From assembly GCA_020054325.1 (NCBI GenBank), contig JAGVLG010000100.1:1-37047 (forward strand): a stretch of DNA of 37,047 bases, in the 5' to 3' direction. Shown one piece after another: positions 6,657 to 15,311 of the stretch (position 1 is the stretch's first letter; each line of letters begins with the position of its first letter). Below the pieces are notes generated by a model, which saw only the letters and a program-made list of their open reading frames with translations, did no database searches and had not been told where the DNA came from. The translations under genes were made by a program, and so were the position numbers. Origin of the DNA: Gammaproteobacteria bacterium. Its GTDB lineage: Bacteria; Pseudomonadota; Gammaproteobacteria; UBA6186; Azoamicaceae.

Positions 6657-9089
6657 CTAATGCGCAGCGCGACGCTCATCTTTGGCTTCACTAGCACGTT
6701 TTGCTTGAGCAGCTATCGCCTCTTCACTTAGGGGCTCTGGCTTCTTTACCAATGCAATATCGAGCACTTCTTCAATCCATTTTACCGGATGAATTTCTAA
6801 ACCTTCATAAATATTATCCGGGATCTCTTTCAAATCTCGAACATTTTCATCAGGGATAATTACATGCCGCAAACCAGCGCGCCGCGCAGCTAATAATTTT
6901 TCTTTCAAACCGCCAATTGGTAATACCTGTCCACGCAAGGTTATTTCACCTGTCATGGCAACATCGCAATGCACTGGAATATTAGTAAACGCTGAAACCA
7001 TAGCCGTACACATACCTATACCTGCACTTGGACCATCTTTTGGTGTTGCACCTTCAGGCACATGCACGTGAACATCATTCTTTTCAAAAAACTCATCGAG
7101 AATTCCTAAATTTTTTGAACGGCTACGCACAACAGTCATTGCAGCTTCTATTGATTCTTGCATGACATCACCTAATTTACCTGTACGCGTTACTTTACCT
7201 TTACCTGGCATCGTAGCAACTTCTAAAGTTAAAATATCGCCACCAACCTCAGTCCATGCTAAACCAGTAACTTGGCCAATACGATCTTCCGATTCCATTT
7301 CACCAAAACGATACTTACGTACTCCTAAAAACTCTTCGAGATCTTCAGGTTTAATCGTATAAGATTGCAACTCTGGCTTTAATAAAATTTGCTTTACAAC
7401 CTTACGGCACAACTTTGAAATTTCCCGCTCTAAACTACGCAACCCAGCTTCACGAGTATAATAACGAATAACTTGCAATACCGCTTCTGGCGTAACAACT
7501 AATTCGCTTTCCTTCAAACCATTACTTTCTATTTGCTTTGGTATCAAGTAATTAGTAGCAATATTCATTTTTTCATCTTCGGTATAGCCAGAGAGACGGA
7601 TCACCTCCATACGATCTAGCAACGGTGCCGGAATATTCAATGAATTTGCAGTGCAAATAAACATTACATCAGATAAATCGTAATCTACTTCAAGATAATG
7701 ATCATTAAAGGTGTGATTTTGCTCTGGATCCAATACTTCTAGTAAAGCCGAGGCCGGATCACCACGATAGTCGGCAGCAATTTTATCTATTTCATCCAGT
7801 AAAAATAACGGATTGCGCACTTCTACTTTAGCTAGCTTTTGTAATATCTTACCAGGCATAGCACCGATATAAGTTTTGCGGTGACCACGAATTTCAGCCT
7901 CATCGCGCACACCACCAAGTGCCATACGCACAAATTTACGTTGGGTTGCATTTGCAATAGATTGCCCTAATGAAGTCTTACCAACTCCCGGTGGCCCAAC
8001 TAAGCATAATACCGGACCTTTAATCTTTTGCATGCGCTGTTGCACTGCAAGATATTCTAAAATCCGCTCTTTAACTTTTTCTAAACCATAATGTTCTTTG
8101 TTAAGGATCCTTTCTGCCGCAGGTAGATCTATCTTTGTTTTTGATGCTTTCTTCCATGGTACTGAAACCATCCAATCAATATAATTACGACATACACTAG
8201 CTTCAGCAGCCATTGGCGACATCATCTTTAATTTATTAAGTTCAGCTGTTGCCTTTTCCTGGGCTTCTTTTGGCATACCAGCACTTTCAATTTTTTTACG
8301 CAATGCATCAATTTCATTACCGCTGTCTTCGCCAAGTTCGCCAAGCTCTTTCTGAATCGCTATCATTTGTTCTTTCAAGTAATATTCACGCTGACTCTTT
8401 TCCATTTGGCGTTTCACATTACCACGAATGCGTTTTTCTACCTGAAGTAGATCGATCTCAGATTCCATAATAGCCATTAAATGCTCAATACGCTCCGCTA
8501 CTCCGGCAATTTCTAATACTTTTTGCTTTTCTGGTATCTTTAATGACATATGTGCTGCAATGGTATCCACTAAACGTACTGGATCATCAATGCCTGTTAA
8601 TGAGGTAAGAATTTCTGGCGGAATTTTTTTGTTTAATTTTATGTACTGTTCAAATTGTGAAATCAAAGACCGAATTAGAACTTCCATCTCCGCAGGGCCA
8701 ACATTAGCAGCATTGATTTCATTAACTTGAACTACAAAATATGGCGAGGTCTGAAGAAAATTTTTAACCGCACCGCGTTGTAAGCCTTCAACTAAAACTT
8801 TAACAGTACCATCAGGTAATTTTAATAGTTGTAGGATACTTGATATAGTACCGACCCCATAAATGTCATCCTTACTAGGCTCATCAAGGGTAGCTTCTTT
8901 TTGCGTGGCCAATAAAATTCGTTTATTGCTTTTCGTAGCCGCTTCTAATGCTTGAATCGAGCGCTCGCGTCCAACAAATAACGGAATTACCATATGCGGG
9001 TATACAACTACATCGCGCAACGGTAACAACGGCATTTCGGTCACAGAGTCAATAACTTCTTCTGGATTAGGGTTAATCGTATCAGACAT
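6657..9089 (-). CDS. lon: ATP-dependent protease Lon
   Basis: Cytosolic AAA+ serine protease that degrades damaged and regulatory proteins. It is 810 residues from the chosen start. An ATG at 9137 would add 16 residues, but GAGGGG lies just before the ATG at 9087-9089 and the protein from there (MSDT...PLLPLRDVVVYPHMVIPLFVGR) matches normal Lon N-termini. Domains are the substrate-binding N domain (about 20-210), a coiled helical region, Walker A GPPGVGKT (365-372), Walker B FLLDEIDK (429-436) and the protease domain with catalytic dyad S688 (DGPSAG) and K731. The tail is RRAAH. It lies downstream of clpX as usual; its stop is 3 bp from the convergent kinase-like gene. Confidence 0.96.
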   Translation of the reverse strand: MSDTINPNPEEVIDSVTEMPLLPLRDVVVYPHMVIPLFVGRERSIQALEAATKSNKRILLATQKEATLDEPSKDDIYGVGTISSILQLLKLPDGTVKVLVEGLQRGAVKNFLQTSPYFVVQVNEINAANVGPAEMEVLIRSLISQFEQYIKLNKKIPPEILTSLTGIDDPVRLVDTIAAHMSLKIPEKQKVLEIAGVAERIEHLMAIMESEIDLLQVEKRIRGNVKRQMEKSQREYYLKEQMIAIQKELGELGEDSGNEIDALRKKIESAGMPKEAQEKATAELNKLKMMSPMAAEASVCRNYIDWMVSVPWKKASKTKIDLPAAERILNKEHYGLEKVKERILEYLAVQQRMQKIKGPVLCLVGPPGVGKTSLGQSIANATQRKFVRMALGGVRDEAEIRGHRKTYIGAMPGKILQKLAKVEVRNPLFLLDEIDKIAADYRGDPASALLEVLDPEQNHTFNDHYLEVDYDLSDVMFICTANSLNIPAPLLDRMEVIRLSGYTEDEKMNIATNYLIPKQIESNGLKESELVVTPEAVLQVIRYYTREAGLRSLEREISKLCRKVVKQILLKPELQSYTIKPEDLEEFLGVRKYRFGEMESEDRIGQVTGLAWTEVGGDILTLEVATMPGKGKVTRTGKLGDVMQESIEAAMTVVRSRSKNLGILDEFFEKNDVHVHVPEGATPKDGPSAGIGMCTAMVSAFTNIPVHCDVAMTGEITLRGQVLPIGGLKEKLLAARRAGLRHVIIPDENVRDLKEIPDNIYEGLEIHPVKWIEEVLDIALVKKPEPLSEEAIAAQAKRASEAKDERRAAH

Positions 9090-9158
9090 GTCATTCCCCT
9101 CTGGCAAGTGTAAAAAAATCGCGACTCGTAAAAGCAATTCGAATTTAGGCGTGTATTA

Positions 9159-9185
9159 GGTATACACTCGTGCTACTCGATTCAA
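9159..9185 (-). promoter_or_regulatory. Possible lon promoter in the clpX-lon gap
   Basis: In the 136-bp gap the minus strand has CTTGAAT, then TATACC after a short 15-bp spacer, overlapping a small inverted repeat (GTGTAT...ATACAC at 9151-9167). CTTGAA also resembles a sigma32 -35 box, fitting lon's known heat-shock control, but no CCCCAT-type -10 follows. The call is weak. Confidence 0.25.
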
Positions 9186-9225
9186 GCTGCGCCTAGCTTA
9201 AATCCAAACTGCTTAAATTATACAA

Positions 9226-10524
9226 TTACTCAGCGGCACGTCGCGAAACTTTTTCAGTGTTTTCAAAGATCATTAAAGGCTTAGATTCACCTTCAACTGC
9301 AGCCGCATCTATTACAACTTTGGTGACGCCCTCAATAGAGGGTAATTCATACATAGTATCTAACAATACGTTTTCAAGTATTGATCGCAAACCACGCGCT
9401 CCAGTCTTACGTTTCATAGCCTTTTTAGCTACATGCTCTAACGCATCTTCACGAAACTCAACATCAACCTCTTCCATTTCAAAGAGCTTTTTGTACTGTT
9501 TAGTTAATGAGTTTTTCGGCTCGGTTAAAATACTTACCAATGCACTTTCATCTAGCTCTTCAAGCATTGCAACAATTGGTAACCGACCAACAAATTCTGG
9601 AATTAAACCGTATTTAATTAAATCCTCTGGCTCAACTTGGCGCATGATTTCATTTTCAGATTTACTATCGTTTTTGCTGAAAATTTCAGCACCGAAACCG
9701 ATACCACTCTTATCAGTACGTTGAATGATAATCTTATCTAAACCTGCAAATGCCCCACCGCAAATAAATAAAATACCGCGCGTATCAACTTGCAAAAACT
9801 CTTGTTGTGGATGTTTTCTACCGCCTTGTGGTGGCACAGAAGCAACAGTACCTTCAATAAGTTTTAATAAAGCTTGCTGTACCCCTTCGCCAGATACGTC
9901 TCGAGTAATTGATGGGTTTTCAGTTTTGCGAGAAATTTTGTCGATTTCATCAATATATACGATTCCCGTTTGTGCTTTTTCAATATCATAATCACATTTT
10001 TGTAGTAATTTTTGAATGATATTCTCTACGTCTTCACCAACATATCCAGCTTCGGTTAAGGTGGTAGCATCGGCAATAGTAAATGGTACGTTTAACAATC
10101 GTGCTAAGGTTTCTGCAAGTAATGTCTTACCACTACCAGTAGGTCCAATTAATAAAATATTACTTTTGCCAATTTCGACCTCATCGGTCGCTGTTTTGTC
10201 TGGCTCTTCGCGTTGTAACTGTAAACGTTTGTAGTGATTATATACTGCAACTGATAAAATCTTTTTTGCAGTAGCTTGGCCAATTACATATTGATCTAGA
10301 ATTTCAAGAATTTCTTTTGGCGTAGGTAATTTAATGTCTTCGACTGTGGCTGGCTTCTCTTCAACTTCCTCGCGAATGATGTCGTTACAAAGTTCAACAC
10401 ATTCATCACATATAAATACTGAAGGACCAGCAATTAATTTACGCACCTCATGTTGGCTCTTGCCACAGAATGAGCAATACAGCAATTTGCCATGGCCATC
10501 TTTACCGTCAGTTTTATCGCTCAT
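9226..10524 (-). CDS. clpX: ClpX, ATPase subunit of the ClpXP protease
   Basis: This 432-residue AAA+ unfoldase recognises substrates and threads them into ClpP in the cytosol. The N-terminal zinc-binding domain has C17, C20, C39 and C42. Walker A is GPTGSGKT (127-134), pore loop 1 is GYVGED (about 160-165) and Walker B is IVYIDEID (about 188-195). The GGRKHP loop and the IGF tripeptide (in SGIGFGAE), which docks onto ClpP, are intact. The length is typical. It is encoded after clpP with a 225-bp gap, so it may have its own promoter. Confidence 0.97.
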   Translation of the reverse strand: MSDKTDGKDGHGKLLYCSFCGKSQHEVRKLIAGPSVFICDECVELCNDIIREEVEEKPATVEDIKLPTPKEILEILDQYVIGQATAKKILSVAVYNHYKRLQLQREEPDKTATDEVEIGKSNILLIGPTGSGKTLLAETLARLLNVPFTIADATTLTEAGYVGEDVENIIQKLLQKCDYDIEKAQTGIVYIDEIDKISRKTENPSITRDVSGEGVQQALLKLIEGTVASVPPQGGRKHPQQEFLQVDTRGILFICGGAFAGLDKIIIQRTDKSGIGFGAEIFSKNDSKSENEIMRQVEPEDLIKYGLIPEFVGRLPIVAMLEELDESALVSILTEPKNSLTKQYKKLFEMEEVDVEFREDALEHVAKKAMKRKTGARGLRSILENVLLDTMYELPSIEGVTKVVIDAAAVEGESKPLMIFENTEKVSRRAAE

Positions 10525-10556
10525 CTCTCTACCTACCTTTGTCCGATTAATACTGT

Positions 10557-10586
10557 ATAAAATAGGGACTAAATTAAATATTTCAA
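10557..10586 (-). promoter_or_regulatory. Possible clpX promoter
   Basis: On the minus strand TTGAAA (10581-10586) and TTTTAT (10557-10562) are 18 bp apart, about 33 bases before the clpX ATG. The -35 is good and the -10 mediocre. The rest of this AT-rich gap holds no gene. Confidence 0.33.
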
Positions 10587-10707
10587 CCCCATATGTAGCC
10601 TTTGACTTTAATTATAACTCTAAGTTTCCATTTTTGCGTGCATATGTATGCTGTTATTTTGTACAAATTGATAAATTTTAAATAAATTTAGATAAAGTAA
10701 ATTACTC

Positions 10708-10729
10708 CTGCTGCAAATATTTGCAGCAG
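10708..10729. terminator. Perfect 22-bp palindrome after clpP
   Basis: The half-site CTGCTGCAAAT is followed directly by its exact reverse complement, with no spacer. In clpP mRNA it would fold into a stable hairpin starting about 20 bases after the stop. No clean U-run follows, so it may be a partial terminator, a 3' stabiliser or a dimeric protein site. Confidence 0.5.
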
Positions 10730-10749
10730 AAGCTTGCAGCAAAGCGGAA

Positions 10750-11364
10750 TTAAGTACTGGTACGATCAGATCTACTCTCCAGAATCGAATCTACAATACC
10801 GTAATCTCGGGCCTCAGCTGCACCCATAAAATTATCACGATCTGTATCACGTGCAATTTTTTCTAATGGTTGATTAGTATGGAATGCTAAGATTTTGTTT
10901 AAGCGATCTCTTAATTCCAAAATTTCTTTAGTATGGATCTCAATATCAGTAGCCTGCCCCTGATACCCACCCAATGGTTGATGGATCATAACCCTAGAGT
11001 TTGGTAATACATGACGCTTACCTCTCGCCCCACCAGCAAGTAACAGCGCCCCCATGCTACAAGCCTGACCGATGCATAAAGTGCTTACATCTGGCTTAAT
11101 AAACTGCATAGTGTCATAAATTGCCATACCAGCAGTTACGACACCCCCGGGAGAGTTAATATATAAAGAAATATCTTTATCCGGATTTTCAGACTCTAAA
11201 AATAATAACTGAGCAACAACTAAGTTTGCAGTGTACTCATCTACTGCACCAACTAAAAAGACAACGCGCTCTTTTAAAAGCCTGGAATATATATCATAGG
11301 ACCGTTCACCGCGGGCAGACTGCTCTACCACCATTGGCACTAAATTGTTCGCGTAAATATCCAT
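10750..11364 (-). CDS. clpP: ClpP, proteolytic subunit of ClpXP
   Basis: This 204-residue serine peptidase forms the double-ring chamber used by ClpX. The catalytic triad is intact: S103 in GQACSMGA, H128 in MIHQPLGG and D177 in the DTDRDNFM context, with the S-to-H and H-to-D spacings (25 and 49) of the E. coli enzyme. A short propeptide of about a dozen residues precedes the mature-like sequence around [15 protein letters not shown]. It begins 16 bp after the tig stop, so the two are almost certainly cotranscribed. Confidence 0.97.
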   Translation of the reverse strand: MDIYANNLVPMVVEQSARGERSYDIYSRLLKERVVFLVGAVDEYTANLVVAQLLFLESENPDKDISLYINSPGGVVTAGMAIYDTMQFIKPDVSTLCIGQACSMGALLLAGGARGKRHVLPNSRVMIHQPLGGYQGQATDIEIHTKEILELRDRLNKILAFHTNQPLEKIARDTDRDNFMGAAEARDYGIVDSILESRSDRTST

Positions 11365-11380
11365 AACTTACCGTATCCCC

Positions 11381-12697
11381 TTAAGCACTCTTGCCTTCAA
11401 CAATATCGTAAAATGTCGACTTCTTATCTTTAATTGTAGCACTAGCCACAATTAAATCAGCTGCTTGATCTGTTAACACCATATTTAACACATTTTGTCG
11501 CATCTCTTTAGATTCATAGTACATTTTGCGTATAAAGTCAGCATTACCACCATACATCATAGCCATTGATCTTAACTTAGCTAGGACTCTATCTTCCTGT
11601 GGGTGTACTTTGTGCTTACTAATTAGTTCATTTAGCAGTAACCCAACTGCCACACGCTTTTTAGCCTCAGCAGTAAATTCAGTCTCCTGCTCTGGGGTTA
11701 GATCATGATTATGATCATCGTGAGCTTTCTGTAACTTTTCATGAATAATATTATGCTTTTCGTGCGCCACTAGGGAGTCTGGTAAATCAATTGGATTTAC
11801 TTCATAAAGTTTTTCTAAGGCCTGTTCTCGCAAATTAGTCTGAGCTAAATCTTCTAAATATTTACTCATGTTCTCGCGTACTTTATCACGCACTTTCGCT
11901 GGATCTTTATCTTCAATTCCAAGACGGGATGCAAATTCTGCATCAACTGGTGGCAATACCTTTCCTTGAATATTTTTCACGGTAACTTTAAATTCAACAT
12001 CCTTACCAGCTAAATTGGCTGCGCCATAATTTTCTGGAAACTTTAATTTTAAGGATGTTTGATCACCGCTTTTAACACCAACCAAACCCTCTTCAAAGCC
12101 AGGTATAAATCGCTTGCTGCCTAACTCTAAATCGAAATTTTCAGCGCTACCATTATCAAACTTTTCACCATCCATGTAGCCTTCGAAATCAATGGTCAAT
12201 TTGTCGCCATTTTGCGCAGCACGATCAGCGACATCTTCCCAACTTGCAAATTGTTCTTGGAGTTTGGTAATACCTTTATCAATATCAGCATCAGTAATAT
12301 CTGCAACTTCTTTTTCTAATACAATTGTTGCAAAGTCTTTTAATTCAATTTCCGGAAATACTTCTAAAGAAACTGTATATGTAACGTTTTCACCTTTAAC
12401 GTCTTTTAGGTCTTCCAATTGTGGACGATTTGCAGGGCGCAAATTTTGTTCTTTAAAAACATCGCTTAATTTGGTTTCTAAAACTTTATTTAGCGCATCA
12501 CTACGGATTTGCGCAGCATATTTATTTTTAATAAACGCTTTGGTCGCATCAGATCCTTTACGAAAGCCACCATCAATTTTAACATTTTTAGAATAATCTT
12601 TTATGGTGTTTTGCTCTTCTTTAGCAATTACTGCTTCTGGAACTTGAATAGTTACACGTCGACCTAAACGGCTAGTCTTTTCTACTGATACGCTCAT
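11381..12697 (-). CDS. tig: Trigger factor, ribosome-bound chaperone
   Basis: This 438-residue protein binds at the ribosome exit tunnel and shields nascent chains. It has an N-terminal ribosome-binding domain with signature GFRKG (44-48), an FKBP-type prolyl isomerase domain (about 163-244, with GDKLTIDFEGYMDG and the RFIPGFEEGL pocket motif) and a C-terminal helical chaperone domain. The signature continues S-D-A-T-K rather than the K-V-P-M form familiar from E. coli, a mild variant. It begins just downstream of tRNA-Leu and is followed closely by clpP. Confidence 0.96.
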   Translation of the reverse strand: MSVSVEKTSRLGRRVTIQVPEAVIAKEEQNTIKDYSKNVKIDGGFRKGSDATKAFIKNKYAAQIRSDALNKVLETKLSDVFKEQNLRPANRPQLEDLKDVKGENVTYTVSLEVFPEIELKDFATIVLEKEVADITDADIDKGITKLQEQFASWEDVADRAAQNGDKLTIDFEGYMDGEKFDNGSAENFDLELGSKRFIPGFEEGLVGVKSGDQTSLKLKFPENYGAANLAGKDVEFKVTVKNIQGKVLPPVDAEFASRLGIEDKDPAKVRDKVRENMSKYLEDLAQTNLREQALEKLYEVNPIDLPDSLVAHEKHNIIHEKLQKAHDDHNHDLTPEQETEFTAEAKKRVAVGLLLNELISKHKVHPQEDRVLAKLRSMAMMYGGNADFIRKMYYESKEMRQNVLNMVLTDQAADLIVASATIKDKKSTFYDIVEGKSA

Positions 12698-12717
12698 GTT
12701 TTAATTTTCCCAAGATA

Positions 12718-12802
12718 TGGTGCGAAAGGAGAGACTCGAACTCTCATGGGTTTCCCCGCTGGAACCTAAATCCAGTGCGTCTGCCAATTTCGCCACTTTC
12801 GC
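12718..12802 (-). tRNA. tRNA-Leu (TAG)
   Basis: An 85-nt type II tRNA with a long variable arm. The acceptor begins GCGAAAG, the anticodon loop holds TAG, the T arm reads AGTTCGAGTCT and CCA is encoded. It is the last tRNA of the cluster, 20 bp before tig. Confidence 0.96.
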
Positions 12803-12814
12803 TAATACTACCAG

Positions 12815-12890
<76 letters not shown>

Positions 12891-12958
12891 CCCGATTTCG
12901 ACCTATTCTGCATTAGAATCGTTATTAACGCAAGAGAAAGTCAAAAATGAATTTAATT

Positions 12959-13035
12959 TGGCGCGCCCGGCAGGACTCGAACCTGCTACCCCCGGCTTAG
13001 AAGGCCGGTGCTCTATCCAAATGAGCTACGAGCGC
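12959..13035 (-). tRNA. tRNA-Arg (TCT)
   Basis: A 77-nt cloverleaf. The acceptor begins GCGCTCG, pairing with CGGGCGC through one G-U pair. The anticodon is TCT (reads AGA/AGG) and CCA is encoded. It is separated from tRNA-Lys by 68 bp in which I see nothing. Confidence 0.96.
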
Positions 13036-13053
13036 GTGTCTTTTTGGATAAAA

Positions 13054-13130
13054 TGGGGTGAACGATGGGGATCGAACCCACGACAACCGGAATCACAATC
13101 CGGGGCTCTACCATCTGAGCTACGTCCACC
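13054..13130 (-). tRNA. tRNA-His (GTG)
   Basis: A cloverleaf with anticodon GTG. The extra 5' G(-1) typical of tRNA-His is encoded (complement of 13130) and can pair with C73. CCA is encoded at the 3' end. Confidence 0.96.
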
Positions 13131-13156
13131 ATAAAACATTCAAAATAAAGGGAAAT

Positions 13157-13233
13157 TGGTCGGGGCAGAGGGATTCGAACCCCCGACCCTCTGCTCCCAA
13201 AGCAGATGCGCTACCAGACTGCGCTATGCCCCG
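13157..13233 (-). tRNA. tRNA-Pro (TGG)
   Basis: A 77-nt cloverleaf. The acceptor begins CGGGGCA, anticodon stem TCTGC/GCAGA encloses the loop with TGG, the T arm reads GGTTCGAATCC and CCA is encoded. It is the first tRNA transcribed in the five-gene cluster. Confidence 0.97.
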
Positions 13234-13261
13234 ATTGAAATAAAAATCTCAATGGAGAGAG

Positions 13262-13290
13262 ATAATAGCGGCTCTAAAGATTTAGGTCAA
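13262..13290 (-). promoter_or_regulatory. sigma70 promoter of the tRNA cluster
   Basis: On the minus strand TTGACC (13285-13290) and TATTAT (13262-13267) are separated by 17 bp, about 20 bases before the start of tRNA-Pro. It probably drives all five tRNAs and may read on into tig. Confidence 0.78.
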
Positions 13291-13315
13291 GGATTAAAAT
13301 ATTTTAATTGCGCAA

Positions 13316-13344
13316 TTGTCATTTAGGTTTAATACTTATATGAT
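13316..13344 (+). promoter_or_regulatory. sigma70 promoter of folD
   Basis: TTGTCA (13316-13321) and TATGAT (13339-13344) are 17 bp apart. The start of transcription would fall near 13351, only about 8 bases before the ATG at 13359 but about 23 before the TTG at 13374. This supports the TTG as the real start of folD. Confidence 0.68.
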
Positions 13345-13373
13345 AATATTATATTTGAATGAAGGTCAAAATT

Positions 13374-14243
13374 TTGACAGCAACTATATTAAGCGGCGCC
13401 AAGCTTGCCGAACAAATTCGTAATACCATTACGGCACAAATTCAGCTACGTCTTGCCCAAGGCAAACGTGCTCCAGTGCTTGCGGTTGTTCTAGTAGGCG
13501 ATAATCCGGCTTCAAAAGTATACGTTAAAAATAAAAAAATCGCGTGTGCTAAGGTAGGCATTGTAACCTTGAACTATGATCTACCAACCGATACAAAGCA
13601 TACAGCACTATTAGATTTAATTCGAACCCTTAATAATGATCCTAAAGTTGATGGTATTTTAGTGCAGCTGCCATTACCACAGCAAATCAATACTGCAGAA
13701 ATTATCGAGAACATTGATCCAAACAAAGACGTAGATGGCTTTCATCCGTACAATTTAGGCTGTTTAGCTCAAGGCCGACCCAATTTACGCCCCTGCACTC
13801 CAGCCGGCATAATGCTACTGCTAGCCGAAACTAAACAAAACTGGGTTGGTAAAATTGCGGTAGTTATCGGTAGATCAAATATTGTTGGATTACCGATGAC
13901 TTTAGAATTAATGCAAGCAAAATTAACGGTAACGTCGTGCAGTAAAGAAACTGAAAACCTTGCTCAAGAGGTACAACGCGCCGATTTATTAGTCGTAGCC
14001 ACTGGCAATCCAGAATTAATTAAAGGCGCATGGATTAAACCTGGTAGCACTATAATTGATGTTGGGATGAATCGCACTAAAGATGGCAAATTAATTGGCG
14101 ATGTTGAATTTGAAACTGCAAAGCAACGTGCTGGATGGATTACCCCAGTACCTGGTGGAGTTGGTCCAATGACCATAGCAGCATTATTACAAAATACATT
14201 ACGGGCTGTTGATATTTCTACTATGGCGGCCAGAAAGCGTTGA
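13374..14243 (+). CDS. folD: FolD: methylene-THF dehydrogenase / methenyl-THF cyclohydrolase
   Basis: Bifunctional cytosolic enzyme of one-carbon metabolism that interconverts 5,10-methylene-, methenyl- and 10-formyl-tetrahydrofolate with NADP. I choose the TTG at 13374 (289 residues, sequence TATILSGAKLA as in typical FolD starts). GAAGG lies eight bases before it, whereas the ATG at 13359 lacks a binding site and would lie almost at the transcription start. Visible motifs are VYVKNKKIACAKVGI with the catalytic Lys, VDGILVQLPLP, DVDGFHP and the nucleotide-binding VIGRSNIVGLPM, followed by the PGGVGPMT loop. The last 13 codons plus the stop form part of one arm of a 140-bp palindrome, so the C-terminus may have been replaced or extended by that element. 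Confidence 0.94.
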   Translation: MTATILSGAKLAEQIRNTITAQIQLRLAQGKRAPVLAVVLVGDNPASKVYVKNKKIACAKVGIVTLNYDLPTDTKHTALLDLIRTLNNDPKVDGILVQLPLPQQINTAEIIENIDPNKDVDGFHPYNLGCLAQGRPNLRPCTPAGIMLLLAETKQNWVGKIAVVIGRSNIVGLPMTLELMQAKLTVTSCSKETENLAQEVQRADLLVVATGNPELIKGAWIKPGSTIIDVGMNRTKDGKLIGDVEFETAKQRAGWITPVPGGVGPMTIAALLQNTLRAVDISTMAARKR

Positions 14244-14342
14244 TTTTCTGTGCTTCGCTGCTCATTTACTCAAATGTAAACTGCGCTGCGATGCTCAAAA
14301 ATCAACGCCTTCTGACTCGCCCTAGCGAAATATCAATAGCCC
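14203..14342. repeat. 140-bp centred palindrome spanning the 3' end of folD
   Basis: The two 67-base halves (14203-14269 and 14276-14342) are inverted copies around a 6-base centre. The outer arms match at 15 of 16 positions and an inner block (14231-14247 against 14298-14314) at 16 of 17. The central stem TTTAC/GTAAA is perfect. The folD stop codon lies within the left half. It would form a very long RNA hairpin and could serve as terminator or mRNA stabiliser, or represent a palindromic repeat. Confidence 0.75.
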
Positions 14343-14364
14343 CTTGACAGATAGAGGTTAGATT

Positions 14365-15204
14365 ATGGCAGATGAATTTGATCTTGATACAAAAATAGAA
14401 AATATTGCGCATGATATTGGTAACGCTGTTAGTTATGTTGAATGGCAAACCTGGGGTGCGGCTGCTCTATATGTACTTGTTGGATTTTTAGCTGCAGGCT
14501 TTGCAAGTAATTTTATTGGTAGGGTATTGGAAAAACATACTACACCACATTATACGTTAATATTTAAGCGTGTATTTTATTATGGAATTATAACAGTTTC
14601 AGTATTATTGGCATTAGCAACCTTGCATTTAGATATGAAGGTTTTAGGTATTGCAACTATAGTTACTTTAGGAATTGGATTTGCATCTCAAACAGCAGTG
14701 TCTAATGTTATTTCAGGATTATTTTTGGTATTTGAACAACCATTTGTGGTTGGCGATCAGATTGAATATAAAGGCATTGTAGGCGAATTATTATCTATAG
14801 ATTTACTTTCCATTAAAATTCGTACTTCTAACAATAGCCAAGTACGCATCCCAAATGAAGAACTATTAAAAAATCAATTTATTAACTTAACCCATTTTCC
14901 AAAGCGTCGCTTAGACATTAGATTACGCGTTAGTATGTCACAAGATATGGATAAAGTTCGCGAAGTGCTGTTTGATTTAGCACGTAAAAACATGTTGGTT
15001 TTAGACAACCCAGCCCCGCAATTGTTATTCACCGAATTCAATGAGGCAGCCATTGTTTTTGATTTTGCAGTTTGGGTTGAAAAAGAATTTTTTGATAAAC
15101 TAAAGCATTCATTAACCTATGATATTCAGAAAGCTTTTAGTCAACATGGATTTAAATTGCCAATCACGCACTATTTACAAGTAGAGAAGTCTGGTTATGA
15201 ATAA
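14365..15204 (+). CDS. mscS: Small-conductance mechanosensitive channel, MscS family
   Basis: This 279-residue inner-membrane channel has the compact E. coli MscS size. It opens under membrane tension during osmotic downshock. There are three membrane segments: about 30-52, 68-88 and the pore helix 93-121, which carries the Gly/Ala-rich LGIGFASQTAVSNVISG typical of TM3. The conserved beta domain follows with FVVGDQIEYKGIVGEL and VRIPNEELL, then a mixed C-terminal domain. GAGG seven bases before the ATG supports the start. It is downstream of folD and the palindrome, and upstream of lepB on the same strand. Confidence 0.9.
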   Translation: MADEFDLDTKIENIAHDIGNAVSYVEWQTWGAAALYVLVGFLAAGFASNFIGRVLEKHTTPHYTLIFKRVFYYGIITVSVLLALATLHLDMKVLGIATIVTLGIGFASQTAVSNVISGLFLVFEQPFVVGDQIEYKGIVGELLSIDLLSIKIRTSNNSQVRIPNEELLKNQFINLTHFPKRRLDIRLRVSMSQDMDKVREVLFDLARKNMLVLDNPAPQLLFTEFNEAAIVFDFAVWVEKEFFDKLKHSLTYDIQKAFSQHGFKLPITHYLQVEKSGYE

Positions 15205-15233
15205 ATTGAGGAAACTTATTAGCTACCAGGCTG

Positions 15234-15254
15234 CGTAAATATTTTTTATTTGCG
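15234..15254 (+). terminator. Weak hairpin between mscS and lepB
   Basis: CGTAAATA and TATTTGCG pair over 8 positions with one G-U pair around a TTTTT loop. No U-run follows, so this may be only a partial terminator. Confidence 0.3.
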
Positions 15255-15311
15255 GACGCGCACAGAAGTTTCAAAAGTCTTGAACGCAACACTAGCTTAA
15301 GGAAGAGCTAA

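Noticed and set aside
9257-9724. Plus-strand frame of 155 codons opposite clpX
   Set aside because: It lies wholly antisense to a full-length, highly conserved clpX gene and its Ser-rich composition is that expected of a shadow frame.
10587-10594. CCCCATAT, resembling a sigma32 -10 box, near clpX
   Set aside because: It is on the plus strand, pointing away from clpX, and has no CTTGAA-type -35 at a suitable distance.
13058-13243. Plus-strand frame of 61 codons across tRNA-His and tRNA-Pro
   Set aside because: It is the antisense of two tRNA genes; such frames are a common false gene call (the R-D-S-N-P-R-P-S-like stretch is typical of antisense tRNA).
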